A stretch of DNA of 64,000 bases from Stutzerimonas frequens (GTDB taxonomy: Bacteria; Pseudomonadota; Gammaproteobacteria; Pseudomonadales; Pseudomonadaceae). Shown here one piece after another: positions 36,318-44,898 of this stretch. Location of the stretch: the NCBI RefSeq assembly GCF_024448335.1, contig NZ_JAMOHM010000016.1, forward strand, positions 1-64,000, in the 5' to 3' direction. Both the position numbers and the translations under genes were made by a program. Below the pieces are notes generated by a model. The model saw nothing but the letters and a program-made list of their open reading frames with translations. It had not been told where the DNA came from and searched no databases. Each line of letters opens with the position of its first letter. Positions within the stretch are counted from its first letter, which is position 1.

Positions 36318-37304
36318 TCAGTCGTCGATACGACACGCCGTCATGCCCTGTTGCAATTCCGCCTGCGACTGCGGTTCGCTGAAGATCAGCTCTATCCGCG
36401 AATCCCGCCGCCACTCGCTGCTCCTGAAGACCAGCACCTGACCATCCAGTGCATTGGCTGACTGCCAGCCGCTGCGGCCGTGGACCACCAGTTTGGCGCG
36501 ACGCCAGGACCAGCGCGCCAGCCATTGCGAGAGCTGGTCGAGATCGAAACGCTGGCTCGGGTGCCAGCGCCAGCCGATGCTCCAGTACTCCGCTGTCACC
36601 TGAACCTGGCAGATCGGCTGGCGCGGATCGAGCCAAACCTGCGCCAGCGTCGCCGACCCGCAGGGCAGGGTGGTCGCGCGTGCTGATTCACTGGCGCGAG
36701 CGTCGATACCGGGAAGCCGTTCCAGGGGCAACTGGCCTTGCGTGGTCCAGTAAAGCGTTTGCTTGGGCAGTTGCTCAGTCAGTCGTGTTCGACCGGATGC
36801 GTCCAGTGATTCGCTCTTGTTCATCAACAGCAGTCCGGCTTGCGTCAGGGCCTGCCGCTGGCTGTCGGGCAGGGCTTCGCCGCGGCTGAGTGCCTGCGCA
36901 TCCAGCACCAGCACGCTCGGCTGGATGCTCAGCACGCTCTGCCATGGTGGCTGCCCAAGCTGACGCAGCAGTTCCGCCGGGTGACCCACGCCGGAGGGCT
37001 CGATCAGCAAGCGGTCTGGTTTTGCCTGGCGCAGCAGGCGCGCCAGGCCAACCTGGAACGGCACGCCGTTGACGCAGCACAGGCAGCCGCCGGGGATCTC
37101 AGCCAGACTGATACCGTCTGCTTCGGTCGTCAGCAACGCGGCGTCCAGGCCGATCTGGCCGAACTCGTTGATCAGTACGGCCCAGCGTTCGTCGGCGGGC
37201 TTCTGATCGAGCAGATGGCGGATCAGGCTGGTTTTGCCGGCTCCAAGCGGGCCGCCGATGAGATGGGTCGGGATATGTTCGAGCATGGCGGCTATGTTGC
37301 GCAT
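36318..37304 (-). CDS. CobW/COG0523-family metal-chaperone GTPase
   Basis: A G3E P-loop GTPase, 328 residues. Walker A is GGPLGAGKTS (about residues 17-26). The characteristic metal-binding CxCC is GGCLCCV (about residue 75), followed by LIEPSGVGHP. The NKxD position reads NKSE. The C-terminal domain is short and divergent. Family members deliver or sense metals such as zinc or cobalt; which metal cannot be read here, and I found no Zur-like palindrome upstream. An internal ATG at codon 7 (37286) is an alternative start. It is transcribed away from the next periplasmic-protein gene. Confidence 0.82.
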   Translation of the reverse strand: MRNIAAMLEHIPTHLIGGPLGAGKTSLIRHLLDQKPADERWAVLINEFGQIGLDAALLTTEADGISLAEIPGGCLCCVNGVPFQVGLARLLRQAKPDRLLIEPSGVGHPAELLRQLGQPPWQSVLSIQPSVLVLDAQALSRGEALPDSQRQALTQAGLLLMNKSESLDASGRTRLTEQLPKQTLYWTTQGQLPLERLPGIDARASESARATTLPCGSATLAQVWLDPRQPICQVQVTAEYWSIGWRWHPSQRFDLDQLSQWLARWSWRRAKLVVHGRSGWQSANALDGQVLVFRSSEWRRDSRIELIFSEPQSQAELQQGMTACRIDD

Positions 37305-37374
37305 TTTGCGCTGGGTCTGAAAGGGGCCGGTGGCTCATGCTAAAGTCGCCGGCGGTTCTCGGAGAGGTGAAATC

Positions 37375-37737
37375 GTGCGGCTACCGTTCTTGCTGACAGG
37401 CCTGTGCGGCCTGCTCGTCGCTGGCGATGTGATGGCTGAAGCGTGCGTCATTAACAGCCACGACGACCGCGTGGCAGTGAAGCTATGCCAGGCGAACATC
37501 AACATTCCCGCAGAGCTGTTCCGCACCGGCTTCTGTCAGCCGCAGTTGAAGGATCACGAGGTCGAAGTCGAGTTCGTCGATCAGTGCCCGGACGGTGCCT
37601 TCGGTGTCTGCCGCAACGCGCAGGTGTCGAACATGCCGTACCGGCAGGACATCCACTATTACGGCATCGCCAGTGATGCGCGCTTTCTCCAGCCCGCTTG
37701 CGAGCAGAACAACCAGGGCCGCTGGGAGAAGAACTGA
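37375..37737 (+). CDS. Periplasmic Cys-rich conserved hypothetical protein
   Basis: A GTG start at 37375 with AGAGG upstream gives 120 residues. The first 22 residues (LPFLLTGLCGLLVAGDVMAEA) form a Sec signal peptide with a likely cut after VMA. The mature part has several Cys (ACVIN, KLCQANINIPAELF, GFCQPQL, DQCPDGAFGVC, QPACEQN), suggesting disulfides in the periplasm. I do not recognise the function; the family appears common in pseudomonads. It is divergent from the CobW-type gene. Confidence 0.72.
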   Translation: MRLPFLLTGLCGLLVAGDVMAEACVINSHDDRVAVKLCQANINIPAELFRTGFCQPQLKDHEVEVEFVDQCPDGAFGVCRNAQVSNMPYRQDIHYYGIASDARFLQPACEQNNQGRWEKN

Positions 37738-37758
37738 CGCCAGCCCAGCAGGCATAAG

Positions 37759-37774
37759 GGTTTCACGTGGAACC
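37759..37774. other. parS-like site 3 (14-base core exact)
   Basis: GGTTTCACGTGGAACC matches TGTTTCACGTGGAACA except at the two outermost bases, so the central 14-mer is intact. It sits in the 60-base spacer between two convergent genes, a permissive place, about 35 kb from the recF sites and 22 kb right of parB. Confidence 0.7.
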
Positions 37775-37797
37775 TCTGCTGATTTCCCGGTTGCCTC

Positions 37798-38325
37798 CTA
37801 CCGAGCCGGTTTCAATGCGCCGCAATCGTCCGCTATCCAGCGCGCGTGGGATTGGATTCGTGACGTTCCAGTCTCGGTGCCCTGGCGGTATTGGCTTTCC
37901 ACGGTGCTGACGAACTCCTTGTCGCTGATGAAGCGCGTCTCGCCCTGACCTTGGGCATCAGGGCACTCGAACCTGAATTTCCACAGCTTATCGCCACGCT
38001 CGGTGATCTCTTGGGTACAGGCCGGATCATCCTGGAAGGGCAGCTCATCGGCCTCCACCTGGGCCTTGCTCAGGCAGATGCGTACCCCGTTGGCGCCCAG
38101 CTGCACACCATGCGCGGCAAACATTCCTTCCATCATCCGGCGCTGGTCGGCAGGCAGGTTGCGCATCTGCTCCATCATCTGCTGCATGGCCGGCAGTTGC
38201 TGGCCGTCCACCTGGATGTCGCCACTGCTGAATTCCCACAGGCCCGGCAGGATCTGCTGCGCATGGGCCGGCAGCAGGGCCAGCGAGAGGCTGAACGACA
38301 CGGCTAGTGATAGAGGGCGGATCAT
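37798..38325 (-). CDS. DUF3617 exported protein
   Basis: A 175-residue protein with a signal peptide (MIRPLSLAVSFSLSLALLPAHA, cut near residue 22). The DUF3617 pattern follows: ILPGLWEFSSGDIQVDG at the start of the mature form, a Met/Gln-rich helix (MQQMMEQMRNLPADQRRMMEGM), RICLSKAQVEADELP and the paired Cys at DPACTQEI and FECPD. A periplasmic location is likely; the role is unknown. It is convergent with the preceding gene and divergent from the sigma-factor gene. Confidence 0.82.
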   Translation of the reverse strand: MIRPLSLAVSFSLSLALLPAHAQQILPGLWEFSSGDIQVDGQQLPAMQQMMEQMRNLPADQRRMMEGMFAAHGVQLGANGVRICLSKAQVEADELPFQDDPACTQEITERGDKLWKFRFECPDAQGQGETRFISDKEFVSTVESQYRQGTETGTSRIQSHARWIADDCGALKPAR

Positions 38326-38447
38326 GCTTGAGCTCCTGAGGCTATGTCCCTCTCAGCCTAGCCGAACGGTCGCCGCAGTACCGGCCAAATGCTGACGGTC
38401 ATCCGATCGATGAGCAAATGCGGCGATTGCCATGGATTTATGTTGTT

Positions 38448-38466
38448 GAGAAGCGTTAGCATTAAC
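38448..38466. promoter_or_regulatory. Putative Fur box upstream of the FecI-like gene
   Basis: The 19-mer GAGAAGCGTTAGCATTAAC matches the Fur consensus GATAATGATAATCATTATC at 12 of 19 positions by direct comparison. It lies 26 bases before the preferred start of the sigma-factor gene, as expected for iron-repressed FecI-type loci. Confidence 0.5.
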
Positions 38467-38491
38467 GCCTGCTGCGCTCATGGGAGGCCGC

Positions 38492-39007
38492 ATGGCAACT
38501 GAAGGCATGCTTCGGCAACAGATGCTGCACCGTCTCTACGCCGATCATCACGGCTGGCTCAATGGCTGGCTGCGTCGGCAGCTGGGCTGCAATCAGCGTG
38601 CGGCTGACCTGGCGCAGGATACCTTCGTGCGCGTGCTCAGCAAGGATCAGGACATGGCTGCCATTCGCGAGCCCAGAGCCTACCTGCACACCATCGCCAA
38701 GGGGCTGCTGATCAACCATTGGCGGCGTCGGCAGATCGAGCAGGCCTATCTGGATGCGCTTGCCCTGCAGCCGGAACCGGTCGTGCCATCGCCCGAATCC
38801 CAGGCGTTGATCGTCGAAACCCTGTTGCAGATCGATGCCATGCTGATGCGTCTGCCGACCCGGGTCCGCAGTGCCTTCCTGATGTCGCAGCTGCACGGCA
38901 TGACCTACGCGGCGATCGCCAGCGAACTCGGCGTCTCCGAGCGTATGGTGAAGAAATACATGAGCCAGGCCATGCTGCACTGCCTGATGCTGGTCGAGGA
39001 CGATTGA
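38492..39007 (+). CDS. FecI-like ECF sigma factor
   Basis: An iron-starvation type extracytoplasmic-function sigma factor, 171 residues from the ATG at 38492. The GGGAGG just upstream favours this start over the ATG at 38480 within which it lies. Region 2 is DHHGWLNGWLRRQLGCNQRAADLAQDTF (about 16-43) and region 4 is LPTRVRSAFLMSQLHGMTYAAIASELGVSERMVKKY (about 120-155). Its stop overlaps the fecR start (TGATG). It should direct transcription of the receptor gene downstream in response to siderophore. Confidence 0.9.
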   Translation: MATEGMLRQQMLHRLYADHHGWLNGWLRRQLGCNQRAADLAQDTFVRVLSKDQDMAAIREPRAYLHTIAKGLLINHWRRRQIEQAYLDALALQPEPVVPSPESQALIVETLLQIDAMLMRLPTRVRSAFLMSQLHGMTYAAIASELGVSERMVKKYMSQAMLHCLMLVEDD

Positions 39008-39969
39008 TGGGCATCGATTACCGCGTGCTGCAGGAGGCGGCGAAATGGTTCGCCGTGTTGCAGTCCGGCTCGGCCAGTCGCGCAGAGCATCAGGCATGGT
39101 CCGCATGGCTGGAACAGCCGGAACATGCCCGCGCGTGGGCTCGGGTCGAGCGCATCAGCGGGCAGTTCCAGCCCCTGGCGGCCGACCCGGTCGGCCGAAG
39201 CGCGGGTGGGCTTCTGCACAGCCGCCGATCGAATCGGCGCCAGGCGCTGAAGATGCTGTCGGTGCTGTGCGGTGGCACTGCGCTGAGCCTGGCCAGCGGA
39301 CATATGCCGTGGCGACAGTGGGCCGCCGACGAGCGCACCGCGGTGGGCGAGGTGCGCGACATGAAACTGGCCGATGGCTCACGCCTGTGGCTGAACACCG
39401 ATACGGCGCTGGATATCGCCTTCGATACCAAGACACGGCAGCTGGCGCTGTATCGTGGCGAGTTGCTGATCGAGGCCCCCGCCAGCCGGCGGGCGCGCCC
39501 GTTGCTGGTCACCAGCCGCGAAGGGCGCTTGTACAGCGAGCAGGCCGCGTGCTTTTCGGTGCGCCAGGACGATGGGCGGGCCCGGGTCAGTGTCTTCGCC
39601 GGAATAGTGGATATTCAGCTGGAGGGCTTCGGCATCACCAGCATCCCGGCCGGGCAGCAGACGGCGTTCGGCAGTCGCGGCGTCGAACCGCTCGAGGCGG
39701 CCAGCGCCGAGCACCAGGCCTGGACCACCGGCGTGTTGCTGGCCGATAACCAGCGCCTGGAGGACTTCCTCGCCGAACTGTCGCGCTATCGGCATGGCTA
39801 CCTTGGCTGCGATCCCCGTATCGCCGATCTGCGTGTGGTCGGGGCATTTCCCCTTGCCGATACCGAGCGGGTGCTGGACGCGCTTGCCGCCACGCTGCCG
39901 GTGCGTATCGAGCGACGTATGGCCTGGTGGGTCAGTCTCGAGCCGGCGATCGAGCGCGCTGGCGTTTGA
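39007..39969 (+). CDS. FecR-family sigma regulator
   Basis: An inner-membrane protein that relays the receptor signal to the sigma factor. The 320 residues have an N-terminal DUF4880 region (EAAKWFAVLQSGSASRAEHQAWSAWLEQP) and one hydrophobic segment (about 82-98, LKMLSVLCGGTALSLAS). The periplasmic FecR domain carries the block RDMKLADGSRLWLNTDTALDIAFD. The C-terminus (about 235-320) would contact the STN domain of the receptor. It is coupled to the sigma gene by the one-base overlap. Confidence 0.92.
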   Translation: MGIDYRVLQEAAKWFAVLQSGSASRAEHQAWSAWLEQPEHARAWARVERISGQFQPLAADPVGRSAGGLLHSRRSNRRQALKMLSVLCGGTALSLASGHMPWRQWAADERTAVGEVRDMKLADGSRLWLNTDTALDIAFDTKTRQLALYRGELLIEAPASRRARPLLVTSREGRLYSEQAACFSVRQDDGRARVSVFAGIVDIQLEGFGITSIPAGQQTAFGSRGVEPLEAASAEHQAWTTGVLLADNQRLEDFLAELSRYRHGYLGCDPRIADLRVVGAFPLADTERVLDALAATLPVRIERRMAWWVSLEPAIERAGV

Positions 39970-39982
39970 GCCAATACGGACA

Positions 39983-39999
39983 CGAATAAAAAATATTCG
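39983..39999. promoter_or_regulatory. AT-rich inverted repeat before the receptor gene
   Basis: CGAATA and TATTCG flank five A residues in the 100-base gap between fecR and the receptor start. It could be part of the sigma-dependent or Fur-controlled promoter of the receptor, but it does not match a Fur box well. Confidence 0.35.
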
Positions 40000-40069
40000 C
40001 ATCTGCAGTTCCCTTTCTTCGAACTGGCCGGGCATAGGACGAAACCCGTCACGTCGAACAGGATCATTC

Positions 40070-42607
40070 ATGCGCTCTTCCGCCTTGCCTTTCACCCCCA
40101 ATCGCTCCCGCGCCTTGGCGCTCGGCATTCGTGCCGCGCTGCTGTGCCTGCCGCTGGCCAGCGTCGTGCCCGGCGCTGCCATGGCGCAGTCTGCGACCCA
40201 GCAGGTGGTGCGCAGCTACGACATTCCCGCCGGCCCGCTCTCCAGCGCACTGAGCCGTTTCGCCGGTGAAGCAGGTGTGCTGCTCTCGGTGGATGGCAGC
40301 CTGCTGCAGGGCCTGGACAGCAACGGTCTGCAAGGGCAGTACGGCGTTGACGACGGTTTCGCTGCGTTGCTGCAGGGTAGCGGCCTGCAGGCCGTCCGCG
40401 ACAGCCAGGGCAATTACTCGCTAGCGCGCCGTAGCGCGCAGACCGATGCCGTCGAACTGCAACCGATGACCGTCGAAGGTTTCGCCCTGGGCAACGCGCT
40501 GGGTTCGATGGAAGGCTACAACGCGACCCACAGCAGCGTGGCGACCAAGACCAGTATGCCGTTGGTGCGCACCTCGCAAAGCGTTTCCGTGGTCACGCGG
40601 GAGCAAATTGAGGATCAAGGGTCTCAAACTGTCTCGGAGGCGATTCGTTATGCCCCTGGTGTTGTGACAAACCCTTACGGGGCGACCAAACGCTATGACT
40701 ATGTCGCCATGCGCGGCTTCAATGATGGTTCTGTGGATAACATCATCGTCGACGGACTCAAGTCGATGAGCGACGCGGGTACCTTCAGTAGCCTGCAGGT
40801 CGACCCATATTTCGTTGAGCGTATCGACGTGCTCAAGGGGCCGTCCTCGGTTCTGTATGGTAGAAGCAATCCCGGCGGCCTTGTTGCATTGACCACCAAG
40901 CGGCCCCAGTTCGAAGCGCGTCGTTCAGTACAGCTGTCTGCAGGGAGTAACGACTACAAAAGCATCGGATTCGACTTCACCGGTCCGCTGACCGACAGCG
41001 TTGCGTATCGCCTCGTGGGTATCGCCAAGGATGCGAATTCGCAGTTCGATCACGTTGAAGAGACGCGGTATACCTTGATGCCCAGCGTGGCGATCAATTT
41101 CAGCGACGATACCTCACTAAACCTGTATGCCTATCTGCAGAGTGATCCGCAAAGCGGATATCACGGTGGTCTGCCGGCTTCCGGGACGCTTTATCCCCAC
41201 ACCAACGGCCAGAGGATCTCGGACAGTTTCTTTGAAGGTGAGCCGGGTCTAGATACCGCGAAACGCGATCAGCAAATGTTTGGCTATGAGTTTCAGCATC
41301 GACTGAATGATGTTTGGAGCGTGCGGCAGAACTTTCGTTATTTGGATTCTGAGCATAGTCAGGAACAGATATACGCTTGGGGCTATGACAACTTTGATCC
41401 ATACCCAGGGTACGTGCCGCGCCCGAATGAACTCTATCGGCAATATACCGGTGCTGAAGAAGCACTGCACTCCTGGATCATCGATAACATGGTCCAAGCG
41501 GAGTTCATGACTGGATCAGCGATCCATACATTGGTAATGGGGCTTGATTATCAGCGCATCAAGAATGTGGTCGACTGGGCGTATGGGCAGCCTAGCAATA
41601 TTGATCCGTTTAACCCCAGCTATGGAAACGACGAGGTTGCCTATTACCCACCCTTTGACCTTTACAGTTACCTGCGCCGCAAGGAGCAGACTGGCGCCTA
41701 TATTCAGGATCTGATTGAGGTGGGTCGCTGGAACCTTTCGCTGGGCCTGCGCAAAGACTGGTTCGAGGTGTCGGAAACCAACCGACTTGATGAATTCAGT
41801 TCTGTAACCGGTCTTCTCAGCCGAGCTAGCGGCACCGAAAACTCGCTTAATGATAGTAAGTTGACCGGTCGTGCCGGCGTGCTCTACCAGTTCGACAATG
41901 GCATCGCGCCGTATATCAGCTATTCAGAGTCCTTCAATCCGTCGACCTACAGTGATGCTGCCGGAAGCCTGATTGATCCCTCCGAAGGTAAGCAGTGGGA
42001 ACTGGGGATGAAATATCAGCCAACAGGCACAGACGATTTTTATACCGTCTCGCTTTTCCACATCTCGCAGGAAAACGTCGCGACCAAACAGGCCAGCGAA
42101 GACTTTTACCGCAACGCCGGCGAGGTGGAATCCCAAGGGGTTGAGCTGGAAGGGCGGGTTCATCTAACCGAGAACCTGAGAGTATTGGGCAGCTATACGT
42201 ATACGGAGGTCGAATACACCAAGCCTTACTTCAACCGGGCCGCCGATAATATTACTCGCAACGTAAAGGGCAACACACCGGCACAGACGCCAGAGCATAT
42301 GGCTAGCCTGTGGGCAGACTACAGGTTCACCGCTGGCGGCCTAGCAGGGCTTAGCGCAGGGCTTGGCGTGCGCTACATGGGTAAGAGCTGGGCTGATGCC
42401 GAGAACACCGTACATGTTCCGTCGTACACCCTGTATGACGCATCGCTAAGCTACGATCTTGGCCAGGTTGGTATGAAAGGTACGGAGGTCCGTCTGAATG
42501 CCAATAATCTAACTGACGAAAGCTACGTAGCCTCCTGTGGAAGTCTCAACTTCTGCTACTACGGTGCTGAGCGCAGCGTAACCGCAACAATCAGCCACGA
42601 GTTCTGA
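40070..42607 (+). CDS. TonB-dependent siderophore receptor with STN signalling domain
   Basis: An outer-membrane transducer, 845 residues from the ATG at 40070. The signal peptide ends near AMA (about residue 42). The STN domain runs about 50-122 (SYDIPAGPLSSALSRFAGEAGVLLS). A TonB-box-like segment PMTVEGF is followed by a plug with VSEAIRYAPGV and GPSSVLYGRSNPGG. The 22-strand barrel ends with aromatic Phe (SHEF). It resembles hydroxamate-type receptors; the ligand cannot be fixed from sequence. From about 40590 the DNA is visibly less GC-rich and less biased in codons than the first 500 bases, pointing to a mosaic gene. Confidence 0.92.
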   Translation: MRSSALPFTPNRSRALALGIRAALLCLPLASVVPGAAMAQSATQQVVRSYDIPAGPLSSALSRFAGEAGVLLSVDGSLLQGLDSNGLQGQYGVDDGFAALLQGSGLQAVRDSQGNYSLARRSAQTDAVELQPMTVEGFALGNALGSMEGYNATHSSVATKTSMPLVRTSQSVSVVTREQIEDQGSQTVSEAIRYAPGVVTNPYGATKRYDYVAMRGFNDGSVDNIIVDGLKSMSDAGTFSSLQVDPYFVERIDVLKGPSSVLYGRSNPGGLVALTTKRPQFEARRSVQLSAGSNDYKSIGFDFTGPLTDSVAYRLVGIAKDANSQFDHVEETRYTLMPSVAINFSDDTSLNLYAYLQSDPQSGYHGGLPASGTLYPHTNGQRISDSFFEGEPGLDTAKRDQQMFGYEFQHRLNDVWSVRQNFRYLDSEHSQEQIYAWGYDNFDPYPGYVPRPNELYRQYTGAEEALHSWIIDNMVQAEFMTGSAIHTLVMGLDYQRIKNVVDWAYGQPSNIDPFNPSYGNDEVAYYPPFDLYSYLRRKEQTGAYIQDLIEVGRWNLSLGLRKDWFEVSETNRLDEFSSVTGLLSRASGTENSLNDSKLTGRAGVLYQFDNGIAPYISYSESFNPSTYSDAAGSLIDPSEGKQWELGMKYQPTGTDDFYTVSLFHISQENVATKQASEDFYRNAGEVESQGVELEGRVHLTENLRVLGSYTYTEVEYTKPYFNRAADNITRNVKGNTPAQTPEHMASLWADYRFTAGGLAGLSAGLGVRYMGKSWADAENTVHVPSYTLYDASLSYDLGQVGMKGTEVRLNANNLTDESYVASCGSLNFCYYGAERSVTATISHEF

Positions 42608-42617
42608 TCGATAAACC

Positions 42618-42647
42618 AGCCGCCGGCCCCACAGGGCCGGCGGCTTT
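42618..42647 (+). terminator. Terminator after the siderophore receptor
   Basis: A 12-base perfect stem AGCCGCCGGCCC/GGGCCGGCGGCT closes a four-base loop and is followed by TT. The T-run is short, so some read-through into the PepSY gene is likely. Confidence 0.7.
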
Positions 42648-42675
42648 GTGCTTTCTGAAGGACGGACAACCGACG

Positions 42676-43881
42676 ATGCGTTCGATTCTTGTGCTCCTGC
42701 ACCGCTACATCGGCCTGGCCACGGCGATCTTCCTGTTTCTCGCCGGCATTACCGGCAGCATCCTGGCCTTCCATCACGAGCTGGATGAATGGCTCAACCC
42801 GGAGTTCTACCACACCACCAGCGAGGGGCCGGTGCTGGCGCCGGGGACGCTGGTGGAGCGCGTCGAGCAGGCCAACCCGCGCATGCAGGTCTGGTACATG
42901 GAGTTCCCCAGCGAGCCCGGCCATGCCGCGCTGATGGCGCTGGTGCCGCGCAACGATCCGGCCACCGGCAAACCGTATGACGAGCGCCCGGTGGTGCAGT
43001 ACATCGACGCGGTAACCGGCGAGCCGGTGGGTACACGCTACTGGGGCGAATGCTGCTTCTCGCGCAAGAACTTCGTGCCCTTCATCCTCGAGTTCCACTA
43101 CAACCTGTCGTTGCCGGGCAACTGGGGGCTGTGGTTGATGGGTATCGTGGCCATCGCCTGGGTGATCGATTGCTTCGTCTCGCTGGTGCTGACCTTTCCC
43201 CGTGGGCGGCCGTTCCTTTCCAAGTGGTGGACGGCCTGGAAGATCAAGCGCCAGCGCATGAACCACGACGTGCACCGTGCCGGTGGCCTGTGGCTGTGGC
43301 TGCTGCTCACCCCGGTGGCGGTCAGCAGCGTGGCGATGAACCTGCCGGAGCAGGTGTTCAAGCCGGTGGTTTCACTGTTCTCGCCCGTTGAGCCGAGCGT
43401 CTACGAGGCCCGCGGGCGGATGCCGGCAGAGCAGCTGGGCACTACCGCCTACGACTTCCACCAGGCGTACGAATACGCCATGCAGCACGCCTCCGAGCTC
43501 GGCCTGAGCGAGGCAATCACCGAGCTGTACTACAGCTTCGAATACAACTTCTACGGCGCCGGCTTCGGCGAGCACGACAGCAACCAGGGCAACGCCTGGC
43601 TGTTCTTCCATGGCACCGACGGTCGTCTGCTGGGGCAGGAGATTCCCGGCCAGGGCACGCTGGGGCAGCAGTTTCATCTGCTGCAGCCGGCGATCCATGG
43701 CGGGCGCATCCTCGGCCTACCAGGGCGCATCCTCATCGCCGTGCTGGGCGTGGCGATCGCGGTGTTGTCGGTCACCGGTGTGGTGATCTGGTGGCGCAAG
43801 CGACGAGCACGCATCAGCGCGGTGCTGCGTGAACCTCGTAGGGGAAGCGCGGCGTCGGTAAGTTCGGTCGGTGAGCCATGA
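42676..43881 (+). CDS. PepSY-associated TM protein (iron-regulated membrane protein)
   Basis: A 401-residue inner-membrane protein. I start at ATG 42676 (MRSILVLLHRYIGLATAIFLFLAGITGS), where the first helix begins at once and contains the conserved HRYIGL. Other helices are around 160-180, 215-235 and 355-375, with periplasmic PepSY-like regions between (PEFYHTTSEGPVLAPG). A conserved His-rich segment is HDVHRAGGLWLWLLL. Such proteins next to TonB receptors are thought to help reduce or release siderophore iron. It follows the receptor within 70 bases. Confidence 0.85.
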   Translation: MRSILVLLHRYIGLATAIFLFLAGITGSILAFHHELDEWLNPEFYHTTSEGPVLAPGTLVERVEQANPRMQVWYMEFPSEPGHAALMALVPRNDPATGKPYDERPVVQYIDAVTGEPVGTRYWGECCFSRKNFVPFILEFHYNLSLPGNWGLWLMGIVAIAWVIDCFVSLVLTFPRGRPFLSKWWTAWKIKRQRMNHDVHRAGGLWLWLLLTPVAVSSVAMNLPEQVFKPVVSLFSPVEPSVYEARGRMPAEQLGTTAYDFHQAYEYAMQHASELGLSEAITELYYSFEYNFYGAGFGEHDSNQGNAWLFFHGTDGRLLGQEIPGQGTLGQQFHLLQPAIHGGRILGLPGRILIAVLGVAIAVLSVTGVVIWWRKRRARISAVLREPRRGSAASVSSVGEP

Positions 43882-43897
43882 TGGTCATGAGGTGAAG

Positions 43898-44141
43898 CGT
43901 CCCCTCAACCCTATGCTGGACGCCCCAGCCGTCTCCCCGGAGGGGCGAGGGGGGTTGGATCGCAGAGGTATCTGAGTATTACGGCAGTGTTCGATGATTG
44001 TGCAGCCAAAGATGGTTGCTGCGCCGTGCTGACGTCCGAAGCGTGCCGCCTCTGGGCCGGGTGTTGATTCGCCAGAGCCTGCGTCACCATCGAACAGTCC
44101 CCTCGCCATCCTTGGGGAGAGGGCTAGGGAGAGGGGGCGGG
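43898..44141. repeat. Pair of degenerate C-rich/G-rich inverted elements
   Basis: In the 320-base gap between the PepSY gene and the SCO gene, two hairpin-like elements face each other. The first is at about 43898-43957 (GTCCCCTCAACCCT to CGAGGGGGGTTGG), the second in reverse orientation at about 44096-44141 (CCCCTCGCC to GGGAGAGGGGGCGGG). They resemble the dispersed CCCTCTCCC-type intergenic repeats of proteobacteria. No gene is seen between them. Confidence 0.5.
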
Positions 44142-44201
44142 CTTCCAGGCCCAGCGCCAGCCATAGTCTGTACACCGCGAACGCCAACAGGCTCGCTTTC
44201 C

Positions 44202-44837
44202 TCACTCCGCCTGCTTGACCAGCTCAGGCAACTGCTCGGCCAGTTTCTGCACCCGCAAAGGCGAGCGGATAAAGCCCTGCTGCCGACCATCCGGGCCGAT
44301 CAGCACCAGGTTGCCGCTGTGGTCGACGGTGTAGTTTTCCTTGCTGGTATCCCCCGGAATGAAGGGGATGCCGACGCCATTGGCCAGCGTCTGGATATCG
44401 TCCAGTGGGCCGGTCAGGCCCTGGAAACCGGCGTTGAAGTAGCCCAGATATTGCTTGAGCTTCTCCGGTGTGTCGCGATTCGGGTCGACGCTGACGAGGA
44501 TGATGCGCAACTGGCCGCGCACCGTCTCCGGCAGCATGCCGTTGAGCTGGCGCAGCTCGGCCAGGGTGGTGGGGCAGATGTCCGGGCAGAAGGTGTAGCC
44601 GAAGAACAGCAGCGTCCATTGTCCGTCCAGCTCGTCCACCTTCACTGCTTCGCCGTCCTGATCCGTCAGGCTCAGTGACGGCACCGGGCGGCTCTGCGGC
44701 AGCAGGACGATGCCGGCATCCAGCAGCTGGGTGGGGTCTAGCTGGCGCTGGCTGTTGAGCACCTTGGAAACCGTCAGCCCGACGACCAGCGCCACCAGCG
44801 CCACGAGAATGAAGACGGTTTTCTGGATGCGGGTCAT
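44202..44837 (-). CDS. SCO1/SenC copper chaperone for cytochrome oxidase
   Basis: A membrane-tethered thioredoxin-fold protein that delivers copper to the CuA centre of subunit II. The 211 residues have an N-terminal anchor (KTVFILVALVALVVGLTVSKVL). The CxxxC copper site is GYTFCPDICPTT (about residues 84-88), and the third ligand His is in NYTVDHSGN (about 169). It lies last in the leftward heme A synthesis group, 178 bases after cyoE. Confidence 0.93.
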   Translation of the reverse strand: MTRIQKTVFILVALVALVVGLTVSKVLNSQRQLDPTQLLDAGIVLLPQSRPVPSLSLTDQDGEAVKVDELDGQWTLLFFGYTFCPDICPTTLAELRQLNGMLPETVRGQLRIILVSVDPNRDTPEKLKQYLGYFNAGFQGLTGPLDDIQTLANGVGIPFIPGDTSKENYTVDHSGNLVLIGPDGRQQGFIRSPLRVQKLAEQLPELVKQAE

Positions 44838-44898
44838 GGATGTCCTTAGTGCAGCTGGGTGGCCTGTTTGGTGAGCTTAGTTGGTCAATTTCGGCGCC

